A stretch of DNA of 64,000 bases. Origin: Bacteroidota bacterium (GTDB lineage: Bacteria > Bacteroidota > Bacteroidia > Bacteroidales > Prolixibacteraceae). The stretch lies in assembly GCA_023251455.1 (NCBI GenBank), contig JAHEYT010000040.1, positions 1 through 64,000 on the forward strand, read 5' to 3'. A program made the position numbers and the translations under genes. Positions within the stretch are counted from its first letter, which is position 1. Each line of letters opens with the position of its first letter. This document shows, in pieces, positions 37,829-45,657 of this stretch. The notes beneath the pieces are model-generated. The model worked only from the letters and a program-made list of their open reading frames with translations. It searched no databases and was not told the origin of the DNA.

Positions 37829-39550
37829 TTATGCTTTTGGAAGAATCTTTAAGACCTGACCAACTTTTAAACTATTAGCTTGCTTAATGTTGTTTAGCTT
37901 CATAATATCATTGTTCGAAACGCCAGGAAATTTTTTTGCTATTGACCAGAAGTTGTCGCCTTTGCGAACTTTATAATACACAAATTCACTTTTTTCTACA
38001 GTTGACTCATTTGCTTTTTCAACGTTAGAATTCTTATTTTCTGATTGTGCAACGACTTCAGTCTTTTCTGCTGTTGGCTTTGTTTCAGCTGGTTGTGTTT
38101 TAGCTGCACTTGCCAGATTTTGGTTTGAACTGACAGTTGGCCTTTCGTTGAGGAATTTTTGCTTTTCGGCAAAGCTCTTTTTATTGATTTTGCTGTAATG
38201 TTCGCCATGTCCTTCCGGAACATAGACACTTAGTTTCTGACCAGCTTTTAGAAAGTTTTTGTGAATGTTGTTCCAATATTTCAGATCGGAACTTCGAACC
38301 CTGAACCATGCGGATATAAGTCCCAGGTTATCGCCCGATTTTACGGTATAAATGACCTTGTCGCGTCCTTTTATGTCGCCCGGACTATGACTTGCAAAAT
38401 TACTTTGCGGATTGATAATTTGATTGTTTGGGAAAAATTCGGCGCGACGGTGATCATGAATTATTGCTTCATTTTCAAGATAGGCCGATACTTCGTCCTG
38501 TGGCAAAACCAAGCTGTACGATTTTTCTTTGCTGGCCGGAATAATGTCACGCCGATACTGCGGATTCAGACTGCGAATTTGTTCTACCGGAATCCCAATT
38601 ATTTCTGAAACCTGGTTGAAATGCAGATAGTTGTTTACCATCAGGGTGTCAGTAATTATCGGAAAATCAGGAGATTTTGGCAGGATATTGTGGCTTTGGT
38701 AAAAGTTCATCACGTAATTGGCTGCAATAAATGCAGGCACATATCCACGGGTCTCCTTGGGTAAACGGTAATAAATCTTCCAATAATCTTTTGCATCGCC
38801 ACTGCGTTTTATGGCCTTGTTTACATTTCCGGGGCCACAATTGTAGGCAGCAATAACCAAATGCCAGTCTTTGTAAATGTTGTATAAGTCTCTCAGATAC
38901 CTGACTGCAGCATCTGTAGCTTTTAACGGATCGCGACGCTCGTCAACAAACGTGCTGATTTCAAGTTTGTACATTTTACCCGTCGAATACATGAACTGCC
39001 ATAACCCAACAGCGCTCGCAACCGAATTGGCTCCCGGATTTAATGCTGATTCGATAATGGGAAGGTATTTTAATTCCATCGGCAAACCATATTTCGCCAA
39101 TGCCTCTTCGAACATGGGAAAATAATAGTTAGCCAAACCAAGCATAACTGCCACCTGTTTAGGTTTGCGAACAGTATACATGGTAATAAAACCCTTGACT
39201 GTATTATTAAATGATAAGCTTACAGCAGATTGCATCGACTGTAAACGTTGAATGTAAATAGAATCGGGGAGAGTTTGTTTAAGGGTATCAGCTTCTGCCA
39301 GTTCTGTACTATCAAGAAGGAATGCATTTTGTACATACCAGCTGCTCAACATGCTGTCAAGTTTGTCTGAAAAAAATTTATTCATTGTTTCGTCAGGAAT
39401 CGAATAATATTTTTCATACCCACTTATAGAGTCAAAAGCGCTAACATTTATTGTAACTGCCTTCCGAAGGTTCTCTTTTTTCAGTCCGGATGCAAAAGAA
39501 TTGAGTCCGGCAATTGTTAGTAAGACTACTGTCAGTTTTAATATCCTCAT
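37829..39550 (-). CDS. MltD-like lytic transglycosylase with two LysM domains
   Basis: A 573-residue exported protein: signal peptide (about 1-20), an SLT domain (about 145-260) with catalytic Glu167 in YLPIIESALNP, then GLWQFM, AAYNCGPGNV, and two LysM domains (about 395-440 and 527-571, IYTVKSGDNLG and YYKVRKGDNFW). A Ser/Lys/Glu-rich linker separates the LysM domains. It cleaves the peptidoglycan glycan strand, forming 1,6-anhydro ends, during wall growth. It is last in the parA-parB-DUF5683-LysM operon, 10 bp after DUF5683. Confidence 0.93.
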   Translation of the reverse strand: MRILKLTVVLLTIAGLNSFASGLKKENLRKAVTINVSAFDSISGYEKYYSIPDETMNKFFSDKLDSMLSSWYVQNAFLLDSTELAEADTLKQTLPDSIYIQRLQSMQSAVSLSFNNTVKGFITMYTVRKPKQVAVMLGLANYYFPMFEEALAKYGLPMELKYLPIIESALNPGANSVASAVGLWQFMYSTGKMYKLEISTFVDERRDPLKATDAAVRYLRDLYNIYKDWHLVIAAYNCGPGNVNKAIKRSGDAKDYWKIYYRLPKETRGYVPAFIAANYVMNFYQSHNILPKSPDFPIITDTLMVNNYLHFNQVSEIIGIPVEQIRSLNPQYRRDIIPASKEKSYSLVLPQDEVSAYLENEAIIHDHRRAEFFPNNQIINPQSNFASHSPGDIKGRDKVIYTVKSGDNLGLISAWFRVRSSDLKYWNNIHKNFLKAGQKLSVYVPEGHGEHYSKINKKSFAEKQKFLNERPTVSSNQNLASAAKTQPAETKPTAEKTEVVAQSENKNSNVEKANESTVEKSEFVYYKVRKGDNFWSIAKKFPGVSNNDIMKLNNIKQANSLKVGQVLKILPKA

Positions 39551-39560
39551 AAGCTTTCAG

Positions 39561-40181
39561 TTAAAATGTGAATCTGCAATGCAACCCGATCAATTTCTGA
39601 TCCATACAAATTATTGGACCAGGTACCCAATTGATCGTTAAGTCGTCACTGATGTCGAAATTAAAAAAGTGGGCATCAACACTTGCATCTATGATGTTTA
39701 AAGCATAAAAAACAGCAGTTCCAATAACTACCAAATCTCTGTTTCGCCTCGATCCGTCTTTTGCAAGTCTTAATCTTTCCGTCAACTGCGATATTTTATC
39801 AGCTTCGAAAAAGATGGGATTGACATTTAATTTCTTAAATGAATTTGTGTTCGGATCAGTATCAATGATGTCAGAATATGCCTGTTTGTATTTAGTATAT
39901 AGTTCGTTGTTAAAGTTAATAAAGTATCCTAAAGTTACAAAACCCCCGTAAACGATTGGTACTTTCCAGTATTTCCGGTTGTAAATCTGGCCTAGCCCGG
40001 GCAATACAGCCGAATATATGGTAGCTCTCCGTGGTGAATGTACTGCTACTGGTTTCTTTATTTTGATCGAATCGACGTCTGATTTCTGGCTAAAGGCAGA
40101 AAATCCTGTTGCAAAAAACAGGATTACGAATAGCCAGAGAACAGGCCTATTTAAAGGTACGATATTTTTCGTTCTATGCAT
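39561..40181 (-). CDS. DUF5683 domain-containing protein
   Basis: A 206-residue protein with a signal anchor (about 12-30) and a DUF5683 domain: RRATIYSAVLPGLGQIYNRKYWKVPIVYGG, then membrane-like segments and a VIGTAVFYALNIIDASVDAHF block. The APGxGQ-like motif recalls small TM2-type membrane proteins. Function unknown; its place between parB and the LysM transglycosylase is, as far as I know, conserved in Bacteroidota. Its start overlaps the parB stop by 8 bp. Confidence 0.88.
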   Translation of the reverse strand: MHRTKNIVPLNRPVLWLFVILFFATGFSAFSQKSDVDSIKIKKPVAVHSPRRATIYSAVLPGLGQIYNRKYWKVPIVYGGFVTLGYFINFNNELYTKYKQAYSDIIDTDPNTNSFKKLNVNPIFFEADKISQLTERLRLAKDGSRRNRDLVVIGTAVFYALNIIDASVDAHFFNFDISDDLTINWVPGPIICMDQKLIGLHCRFTF

Positions 40182-41058
40182 CTAATTGATCAAGGATTCC
40201 TAATATGCGCTCCAGGTCTTTGGTCGAACCAAAAGGGATAATAATTTTGCCTTTTCCGGTTTGATCCATCCTGAAATCAATCTTCGATTGAAAATGTTTG
40301 CTGAGGTGATTATGCAAGTCCTGATATTCGGTCGGAAATTTTGGGCTTTTAGCCTTTTCGGCAGGTTGAAAACTGTTGGTGTCTTCGTTGTAGTTTCTTA
40401 CAATTTCTTCAACACGTCGAACCGAAAATTCATTTTTGATAATTTCGTCATAGATCATCAATTGCATTTCCGAATCCTTGATATTTACCAATGCTCTTGC
40501 GTGACCCATTGAAATGTTTTTCTCAACAATTCCTTTCTGGATTCGGGCGGGTAGTTTCAGTAAACGAAGGTAATTGGTTACGGTCGATCTTTTTTTGCCA
40601 ACCCGGTCGCTCAGTGTTTCCTGCGTCAGTTTGCATTCATCAATCAACCGTTGATAGCTGAGCGCAATTTCGATGGCATCAAGGTCTTCCCGCTGAATAT
40701 TTTCAACAAGAGCCATTTCAAGCATCCCTTCGTCATCGGCAGTTCGCACATAAGCAGGAATAGCAGTCAGTCCTGCGAGTTTAGAAGCTCTGAATCTCCG
40801 TTCACCGGCAATGATCTGGTATTGGTCTTCATCAATCTTCCGCAGCGTGATGGGCTGAATAATCCCAATTTCTTTAATTGAAGCGGCTAATTCATTTAAT
40901 GCTTCTTCGTCAAACTTAGTCCGGGGCTGGAACGGGTTTGCAATAATTTTAGAAATCTCAATCTCATTAATTGAAGAACCTGCTTCTTTTACCGGAGCGT
41001 CGTTAGCTCCTTCAATCAACGAACCCAAACCTCTTCCCAATGCGCTCTTTTTTGCCAT
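40174..41058 (-). CDS. parB: chromosome partition protein ParB
   Basis: A 294-residue ParB/Spo0J protein. The N-terminal tail has the GRGLGSLI motif that stimulates ParA. The CTPase domain contains NPFQPR and the GERRFRASKLAG box, followed by the helix-turn-helix (TLSDRVGKKRSTVTNYLRLLKLP) that binds parS, and a C-terminal dimer domain. The ATG at 41058 gives MAKKSALGRG; the codon at 41064 is a TTG. No parS-like GTTTCAC palindrome was noticed in the window. It lies 12 bp after parA. Confidence 0.95.
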   Translation of the reverse strand: MAKKSALGRGLGSLIEGANDAPVKEAGSSINEIEISKIIANPFQPRTKFDEEALNELAASIKEIGIIQPITLRKIDEDQYQIIAGERRFRASKLAGLTAIPAYVRTADDEGMLEMALVENIQREDLDAIEIALSYQRLIDECKLTQETLSDRVGKKRSTVTNYLRLLKLPARIQKGIVEKNISMGHARALVNIKDSEMQLMIYDEIIKNEFSVRRVEEIVRNYNEDTNSFQPAEKAKSPKFPTEYQDLHNHLSKHFQSKIDFRMDQTGKGKIIIPFGSTKDLERILGILDQLDA

Positions 41059-41070
41059 AATCAAAAAGTC

Positions 41071-41871
41071 TTATTCAATAATTTTTTCTGAATTTTTAAG
41101 TTTTGTCATGCCATTGTTTTGCAAAAGCTCACGGGCAAGGTTCATATAGCTGGCAGCCCCTTTTGATGTTGCATCATATAAAATGGCTGGTTGTCCGTAG
41201 CTTGGAGCTTCGCTCAATTTAATATTTCGCGAAATGACTGATTCAAAAACCATTTCCTGAAAGTGTTTCTTAACTTCTTCCATCACCTGATTCGATAGAT
41301 TCAACCGAGAATCGAACATGGTAAGCAGAAATCCTTCAATTTCAAGATCCGGATGCAATTTCGTCTGAATGATTTTTATCGTATTTAAAAGCTTCCCAAG
41401 ACCTTCCAAAGCAAAATATTCGCATTGCACCGGAATGATTACCGAATCGGCAGCGGTGAGTGAATTCACCGTAATAAGTCCCAATGAAGGAGAACAATCG
41501 ATCAAAATGAAATCGTAATCATCTCTGATTTTTTCGATGACATGTCTCAATACTTTTTCCCGGTTAGGTAGATTTAGCATTTCAATTTCAGCACCAACCA
41601 GATCAATATGCGAAGGAATGAGGTCTAATCCTGGAATTTCCGTATTTAAAATGATCTTTCGAGGATCAAGTTCGTCAACAATACATTCATAGATGCTGGT
41701 TTTTACATTCTTTACGTCGAAACCTACGCCAGAAGTGGCGTTAGCCTGTGGATCAGCATCAATGATTAAAACCTTATATTCTAAAACGGCCAAACTTGCT
41801 GCCAGATTTATCGCGGTTGTGGTTTTCCCAACTCCTCCCTTTTGGTTAGCAAGTGCAATTACTTTTCCCAT
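41071..41871 (-). CDS. parA: chromosome partition ATPase ParA
   Basis: A 266-residue Soj-type ParA with a deviant Walker A at 11-18 (KGGVGKTT), DADPQANATSG and the LIDCSPSLGLITVN Walker B. It binds DNA as an ATP dimer and is released by ParB, moving parS regions apart. It lacks the long N-terminus of plasmid ParA, as expected for a chromosomal copy. It is the first gene of a four-gene operon, with a promoter at 41899-41931. Confidence 0.95.
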   Translation of the reverse strand: MGKVIALANQKGGVGKTTTAINLAASLAVLEYKVLIIDADPQANATSGVGFDVKNVKTSIYECIVDELDPRKIILNTEIPGLDLIPSHIDLVGAEIEMLNLPNREKVLRHVIEKIRDDYDFILIDCSPSLGLITVNSLTAADSVIIPVQCEYFALEGLGKLLNTIKIIQTKLHPDLEIEGFLLTMFDSRLNLSNQVMEEVKKHFQEMVFESVISRNIKLSEAPSYGQPAILYDATSKGAASYMNLARELLQNNGMTKLKNSEKIIE

Positions 41872-41898
41872 ATAAAAAATTACTTATTTGGTAAGTTC

Positions 41899-41931
41899 CA
41901 AAGTTAATATTAAAAGTATAAACAGGTCAAA
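41899..41931 (-). promoter_or_regulatory. promoter of the parAB operon
   Basis: On the minus strand: TTTG (41931-41928), 21 bp, then TAACTTTG (41906-41899), both exact matches to the Bacteroidota consensus, 28 bp before the parA ATG. Confidence 0.6.
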
Positions 41932-42124
41932 TAAATTTATTAATTAAACTTAATGGAGTTGTATTTATTTGAAATACAGCATTTTGGAGTTTAATAATTT
42001 TGAACTGAAATCATTCTCCAATAAATGCAAATTTATGACTGTAATTGTGAATTCAGGTCGGTTTGACTTGATTTTCAGCTGATGGTACCCTTTAAATTTC
42101 TGCCAAATGCAAAAAAGATGAAGA

Positions 42125-43123
42125 TCAGGTTATCTGTATTTTTTTTGCTTCTTTCTTTAACTGCTTCAGATCAATAGGTACAACACCAAGTTTCTCGCAA
42201 ACCAATCCACCTGCCAGGTTAGAGAGTTGCGCCATGAATGGGATTGACAATCCGGCTGCCAAACAAAGACTTGCAGCTGCAACAACTGTATCTCCGGCTC
42301 CCGAAACATCAGCAATATCGCGGATTTCGGCAGGATAATAATTTTGTTTAACCCCATTGGTCAGAAAAACGCCTAATTCTGATAGAGTTATAAAAAGTAA
42401 TCCAATCTGTTTTTCTTTTTTGAAATTTTCAGATATTACTTTTAATTCATTCATATCAGTTTTCTCAATTTCCAGTTTCAAACCTTCTTTAAACTCTTTA
42501 AAGTTTGGTTTAAAAAGATCAACCCGGTCATAATTATTGAAGTTCCTGCTCTTTGGATCGGCAACTGTGAGTATGTTTTTCGCTTTTGCCAAATCGATAA
42601 CATTCTTTATTAATCCTGAAGTAATGAGTCCTTTATCGTAATCAACAAAAATGACAATATGAATTTGTTTCCGATCAATAATCTCCTTAATTCTTTCAAA
42701 AACTTCTTTTTCAAATTCAGTATTTATAAAAGTTGAGATTTCCTGATCAACTCTTGAAATTTGCTGCCCACCGCTGATAATCCTGGTTTTAACAGTAGTC
42801 ATACGTGCTTCATCAACGAAAATGCCTTCACTGGATAAATGGTTTTCGTCCATCAATTCAGAAAAGATCCGACCTTTTTCATCATTGCCAATAATTGATA
42901 CGAGAATTGGTGTTGCACCAAGTGCCTGAATGTTGAGTGATACATTGCCCGCGCCTCCCAATCTGTTCTCCTGTTTGGTTACAGTTACAATTGGAATAGG
43001 AGCTTCAGGAGAGATGCGGTCGACCTTCCCCCATAAATAACTATCAACCATCGCATCGCCAAGAACCAACACATTTAATTCAGCAAACTTCCCGAAAACC
43101 TGTTCTATATTGTCTTTTTCCAC
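42125..43123 (-). CDS. rfaE1: heptose-7-phosphate kinase (RfaE1-like PfkB kinase)
   Basis: A 332-residue PfkB-family sugar kinase of the RfaE domain I type. Marks are VLVLGDAMVDSYLWG, VDRISPEAPIPIV, RLGGAGNVSLNIQALG and the catalytic DVSGAGDTVVAAA. It would phosphorylate heptose 7-phosphate at position 1 for ADP-heptose made for lipopolysaccharide. The nucleotidyltransferase half of a fused HldE is absent, so that step must be coded elsewhere. The start is GTG; no in-frame ATG precedes it. Its own -7 box is at 43146-43153. Confidence 0.88.
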   Translation of the reverse strand: MEKDNIEQVFGKFAELNVLVLGDAMVDSYLWGKVDRISPEAPIPIVTVTKQENRLGGAGNVSLNIQALGATPILVSIIGNDEKGRIFSELMDENHLSSEGIFVDEARMTTVKTRIISGGQQISRVDQEISTFINTEFEKEVFERIKEIIDRKQIHIVIFVDYDKGLITSGLIKNVIDLAKAKNILTVADPKSRNFNNYDRVDLFKPNFKEFKEGLKLEIEKTDMNELKVISENFKKEKQIGLLFITLSELGVFLTNGVKQNYYPAEIRDIADVSGAGDTVVAAASLCLAAGLSIPFMAQLSNLAGGLVCEKLGVVPIDLKQLKKEAKKIQIT

Positions 43124-43145
43124 TATCTGAATTTTATCGATGCGA

Positions 43146-43153
43146 CAAAAGTA
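43146..43153 (-). promoter_or_regulatory. -7 promoter box for the heptose kinase gene
   Basis: On the minus strand TACTTTTG, an exact TAnnTTTG match, 22 bp before the GTG. It lies downstream of the putative RNA's terminal hairpin, so the kinase need not depend on that RNA's promoter. Confidence 0.45.
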
Positions 43154-43204
43154 GTAAAATTAAATGCGAAAAAAATGATATAAACCGCCAAATACAAGCC
43201 TGGC

Positions 43205-43748
43205 TTAAAACACGAATGGGAACATTCCCTTGAGGAAAGTTCCCATTCACTTCCAGATCACCCGAAGGTTTTCCTTAGTGTCAGACTACTGTTATTAGAG
43301 CTGGCTGTTTCATCCGGTTTCTCCAACCATTTTTCACAGCCTTGAGCTTTCCTGTAAGGCTTGTTACAGCGTTACGTTCCAGCTGTTCGTTCGACGCTTT
43401 CGTAAAATTGTCTTCCCGAACGAAGTTCCATTTAAGCCACCTTTTTGTTCATCGATTTTTGCAAGCCGATGATTGGTGAAAAACTACTCCAAATCCTGAG
43501 ATCTTTTCGTTTTCAGTGCGACAATAAAATAACCAAAGTTTTTCATTGTCTCCTGCTTTTCCTGAATCAACATTTAAGTGAACGTTTTGCGATCATCTGT
43601 TTTGCTGATGAACCTGACATGAAATGTTTTGGCTCAAACTTCAGCTTTTAGGAATGCGAATCCGAAGATTCGAAAGATCAGGCTCGTGATTCATCTAAGT
43701 ATCCTTACCTTTTCCATTCTTTCAAAGCAGCTTTTTATCGCTCGTCTG
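43205..43748 (-). ncRNA. putative long structured noncoding RNA
   Basis: No credible protein is coded here, yet the minus strand forms a series of local hairpins with A-rich linkers. In transcript order they include CGAATC-TTCG-GATTCG (43672-43657, a C(UUCG)G tetraloop), GACAAT/ATTGTC (43550-43520), CATCG/CGATG (43471-43450), TTCGTTCG/CGAACGAA (43424-43386, with an inner ACG-AAAG-CGT) and GGCTGT/ACAGCC (43341-43303, with GGTT/AACC inside). The last is a 10-bp GAATGGGAAC stem (43248-43214) followed by GTGTTTT, like a terminator. The UUCG loop with its C-G closing pair reads correctly only on this strand. A promoter-like pair lies at 43755-43787. It does not match RNase P, tmRNA, SRP or 6S signatures that I know. 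The ends are estimates. Confidence 0.5.
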
Positions 43749-43754
43749 ATAGTA

Positions 43755-43787
43755 TAAAGTTAATACATTTTATACCCCAAAGTCAAG
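43755..43787 (-). promoter_or_regulatory. promoter-like boxes before the putative RNA
   Basis: On the minus strand: CTTG (43787-43784), 21 bp, TAACTTTA (43762-43755). Each differs by one base from TTTG and TAnnTTTG, and the spacing equals that of the parA promoter. Confidence 0.35.
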
Positions 43788-43973
43788 TAAATCTTTGTTT
43801 TTGATTGAATATTTTGTGCTCTTTGATTGTTAACAATTGTTGATAACTTTTAAGTGATTGTAATATAGCTTATTGAGTTAGCGTATGGATGATGTTTTTG
43901 AATTAATTAACAATTTTTGTGATTGATTTTATAGTAATTGCTGCATATTTTATGTTTTTTAATGACTTGAATG
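43788..43973. other. AT-rich spacer with short palindromes
   Basis: A very AT-rich stretch with overlapping palindromes (ATTGTTAACAAT at 43826-43837, AACAATTGTT beside it). One near DnaA-box-like TTATCAACA is on the minus strand. No coding potential. It separates the Cys-cluster gene from the putative RNA. Confidence 0.4.
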
Positions 43974-44642
43974 TCAGAATTTTGGTTGATTATTTTTTAG
44001 TGTGATTTGCAAGCCTTCCTCCATCCTGAATTCGGCAGTTTCAATACCAAATTCCTTCAGCGCTGCCCTGAATCCTTCGTTCATCATTTTGCCTGCGCGT
44101 AAAGGGAAATCAATCAGTGCCGGAAAATTGGCTTCATTTTCAGGATGATGATAAAATTCAAGACAAGTTTCCAGTTTTGTTGAAAGATAGATTCGGCAAG
44201 CCATGGGCCTTGCTGCATATGATGAACACGAGCCGTTTCTCAGTAATGGGCAGGGAGACTTAAATAGCAATACCTCATCTTCCGATAATTCTGAAGTTAT
44301 TGCATGTTTAGCATCAGTTTTTGCGATTACGTCTGCAAGTTCTTCCGAATTAAAATTCTTTTTAATTTTTCCAGACAAAAAATGTAGTTCGTAAGAGTTA
44401 GCGAAAACGGCCTGATGGCAGCACCAATGACAACCTTTAAAACATGCCACTTTAATATTTTGCCTTTCAGCGAGCGCAACAATTGAATCATTAAGTCCAT
44501 CGATTTCGGTATACAACGATTCAATTGCTGAAAATAAAGTGTCATTCGATAATCCATTTTCGATTGCTGATTGTGCCAATTTGTAACCATCCGAATAAAA
44601 AATACGGTCGTTTTCACTGAAGTGTTTACTTTCAATTGTCAT
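43974..44642 (-). CDS. YkgJ family cysteine cluster protein
   Basis: A 222-residue cytosolic protein with the YkgJ/FliB-like Cys cluster: CFKGCHWCCHQ near residues 65-75, then CPLLRNGSCSSYAARPMACRIY near 130-150 and a further Cys (LETCLEF). Nine or so Cys could bind Zn or an Fe-S cluster. Function unknown. It is a single gene, divergent from the endonuclease gene, with a -7 box at 44660-44667. Confidence 0.85.
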   Translation of the reverse strand: MTIESKHFSENDRIFYSDGYKLAQSAIENGLSNDTLFSAIESLYTEIDGLNDSIVALAERQNIKVACFKGCHWCCHQAVFANSYELHFLSGKIKKNFNSEELADVIAKTDAKHAITSELSEDEVLLFKSPCPLLRNGSCSSYAARPMACRIYLSTKLETCLEFYHHPENEANFPALIDFPLRAGKMMNEGFRAALKEFGIETAEFRMEEGLQITLKNNQPKF

Positions 44643-44659
44643 TAGTTTCTTTTTTTCGA

Positions 44660-44667
44660 CAAATGTA
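44660..44667 (-). promoter_or_regulatory. -7 promoter box for the Cys-cluster gene
   Basis: On the minus strand TACATTTG, an exact TAnnTTTG match, 17 bp before the ATG. Confidence 0.4.
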
Positions 44668-44730
44668 ATTTAGTTTTCAGGAAAGGATTAATTTGCACCT
44701 TAAATTTTCAAACCTGTTAAAGTAATTCCT

Positions 44731-45609
44731 GTGAAATTTACAATCGCTATTCTTCTATTGGTTTCCAATACTTTGGTATTTTCAAAATCAGTTGATTATC
44801 TTCCTGTTCCATCAAATGACCTGGTTAAACACACCTATTATACTCTTTCGTACAACGAAAAATACGAGCAGGCCAATTGGGTATATTATTCTTTGACCGA
44901 TAGTATGGTCGTTAAAGGAGGGTCGGAGAGGAGCAATAAATTTAAGGTGGATAAGATGGTTTCGACCGGATCGGCTAAATCAGCAGACTATACTAAAAGT
45001 GGATATGATCGGGGGCATCTTTGTCCGGCTGCCGACATGGATTTTAACCCGATTGCGATGGAAGAAAGCTTTTTGATGTCGAATATTTGTCCTCAGGCTC
45101 CTGATTTTAACCGCGGTATATGGAAAGAACTTGAAACGGATGTACGCAATTGGGCGAAAAAGGAGCACAAACTATATGTGGTAACTGGCCCTGTTTTCAA
45201 TGACAATAAAGGTACGATAGGGCAGGAGGAAGTTCTTGTTCCCGGGTATTTCTTTAAAATTTTATATGAAGAAACCGATCAGCCTAAAATAATCGCATTT
45301 GTATTTCCGAATAGAAAAAGCGACCGCCCTCTGGCTGATTTTGCGGTTTCAATTGACGAAGCTGAAAAGTTAACAGGATTCGATTTTTTCTCGCAACTCC
45401 CCGATGAATTGGAAAATAAGCTTGAAAGCCGGGTTAATCTTTCGGGATGGATTGAAGGATACGTGAGTTCGGAACCAATCGCAGCAAAGCAATCTCAAGT
45501 ACAAGAAAAGTCGGCGGAATCAGATTTTCAATTCTATTTGATTTTGATTTCAGTAATAATTCTTGTTGTCGTTTTCGTATTTGTTAAGGGCCGAAAGCGC
45601 AGAAGATGA
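44731..45609 (+). CDS. DNA/RNA non-specific endonuclease (NUC1 family)
   Basis: A 292-residue beta-beta-alpha-metal nuclease. The DRGHLCPA motif contains general-base His96, and the Mg-binding Asn is in the MSNICPQAPDFNRGIW block (Asn118 or Asn127). An N-terminal signal peptide (about 1-18) and a C-terminal membrane helix (about 265-285) followed by KGRKRRR suggest a periplasmic nuclease anchored at its C-terminus, with a cytosolic basic tail. The start codon is GTG. The membrane tail is unusual for the family, which is mostly secreted. Confidence 0.88.
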   Translation: MKFTIAILLLVSNTLVFSKSVDYLPVPSNDLVKHTYYTLSYNEKYEQANWVYYSLTDSMVVKGGSERSNKFKVDKMVSTGSAKSADYTKSGYDRGHLCPAADMDFNPIAMEESFLMSNICPQAPDFNRGIWKELETDVRNWAKKEHKLYVVTGPVFNDNKGTIGQEEVLVPGYFFKILYEETDQPKIIAFVFPNRKSDRPLADFAVSIDEAEKLTGFDFFSQLPDELENKLESRVNLSGWIEGYVSSEPIAAKQSQVQEKSAESDFQFYLILISVIILVVVFVFVKGRKRRR

Positions 45610-45657
45610 TCTGTTATGTGATTGAATTAAAATATATTAAGTGTTTTTAATGCGTTT

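Noticed and set aside
43205-43260. GAGGAAAGTTCC on the plus strand as an RNase P RNA (P4) signature
   Set aside because: The consensus GAGGAAAGTCC is broken by an extra T, the match is the loop and arm of a simple hairpin, and no other RNase P blocks (ACAGAA, GGTAA) follow.
43788-43973. AT-rich palindromic region near parAB as a replication origin
   Set aside because: Only one near DnaA box (TTATCAACA) is visible, there is no cluster of boxes and no dnaA/dnaN. GC skew over the genome would be needed.
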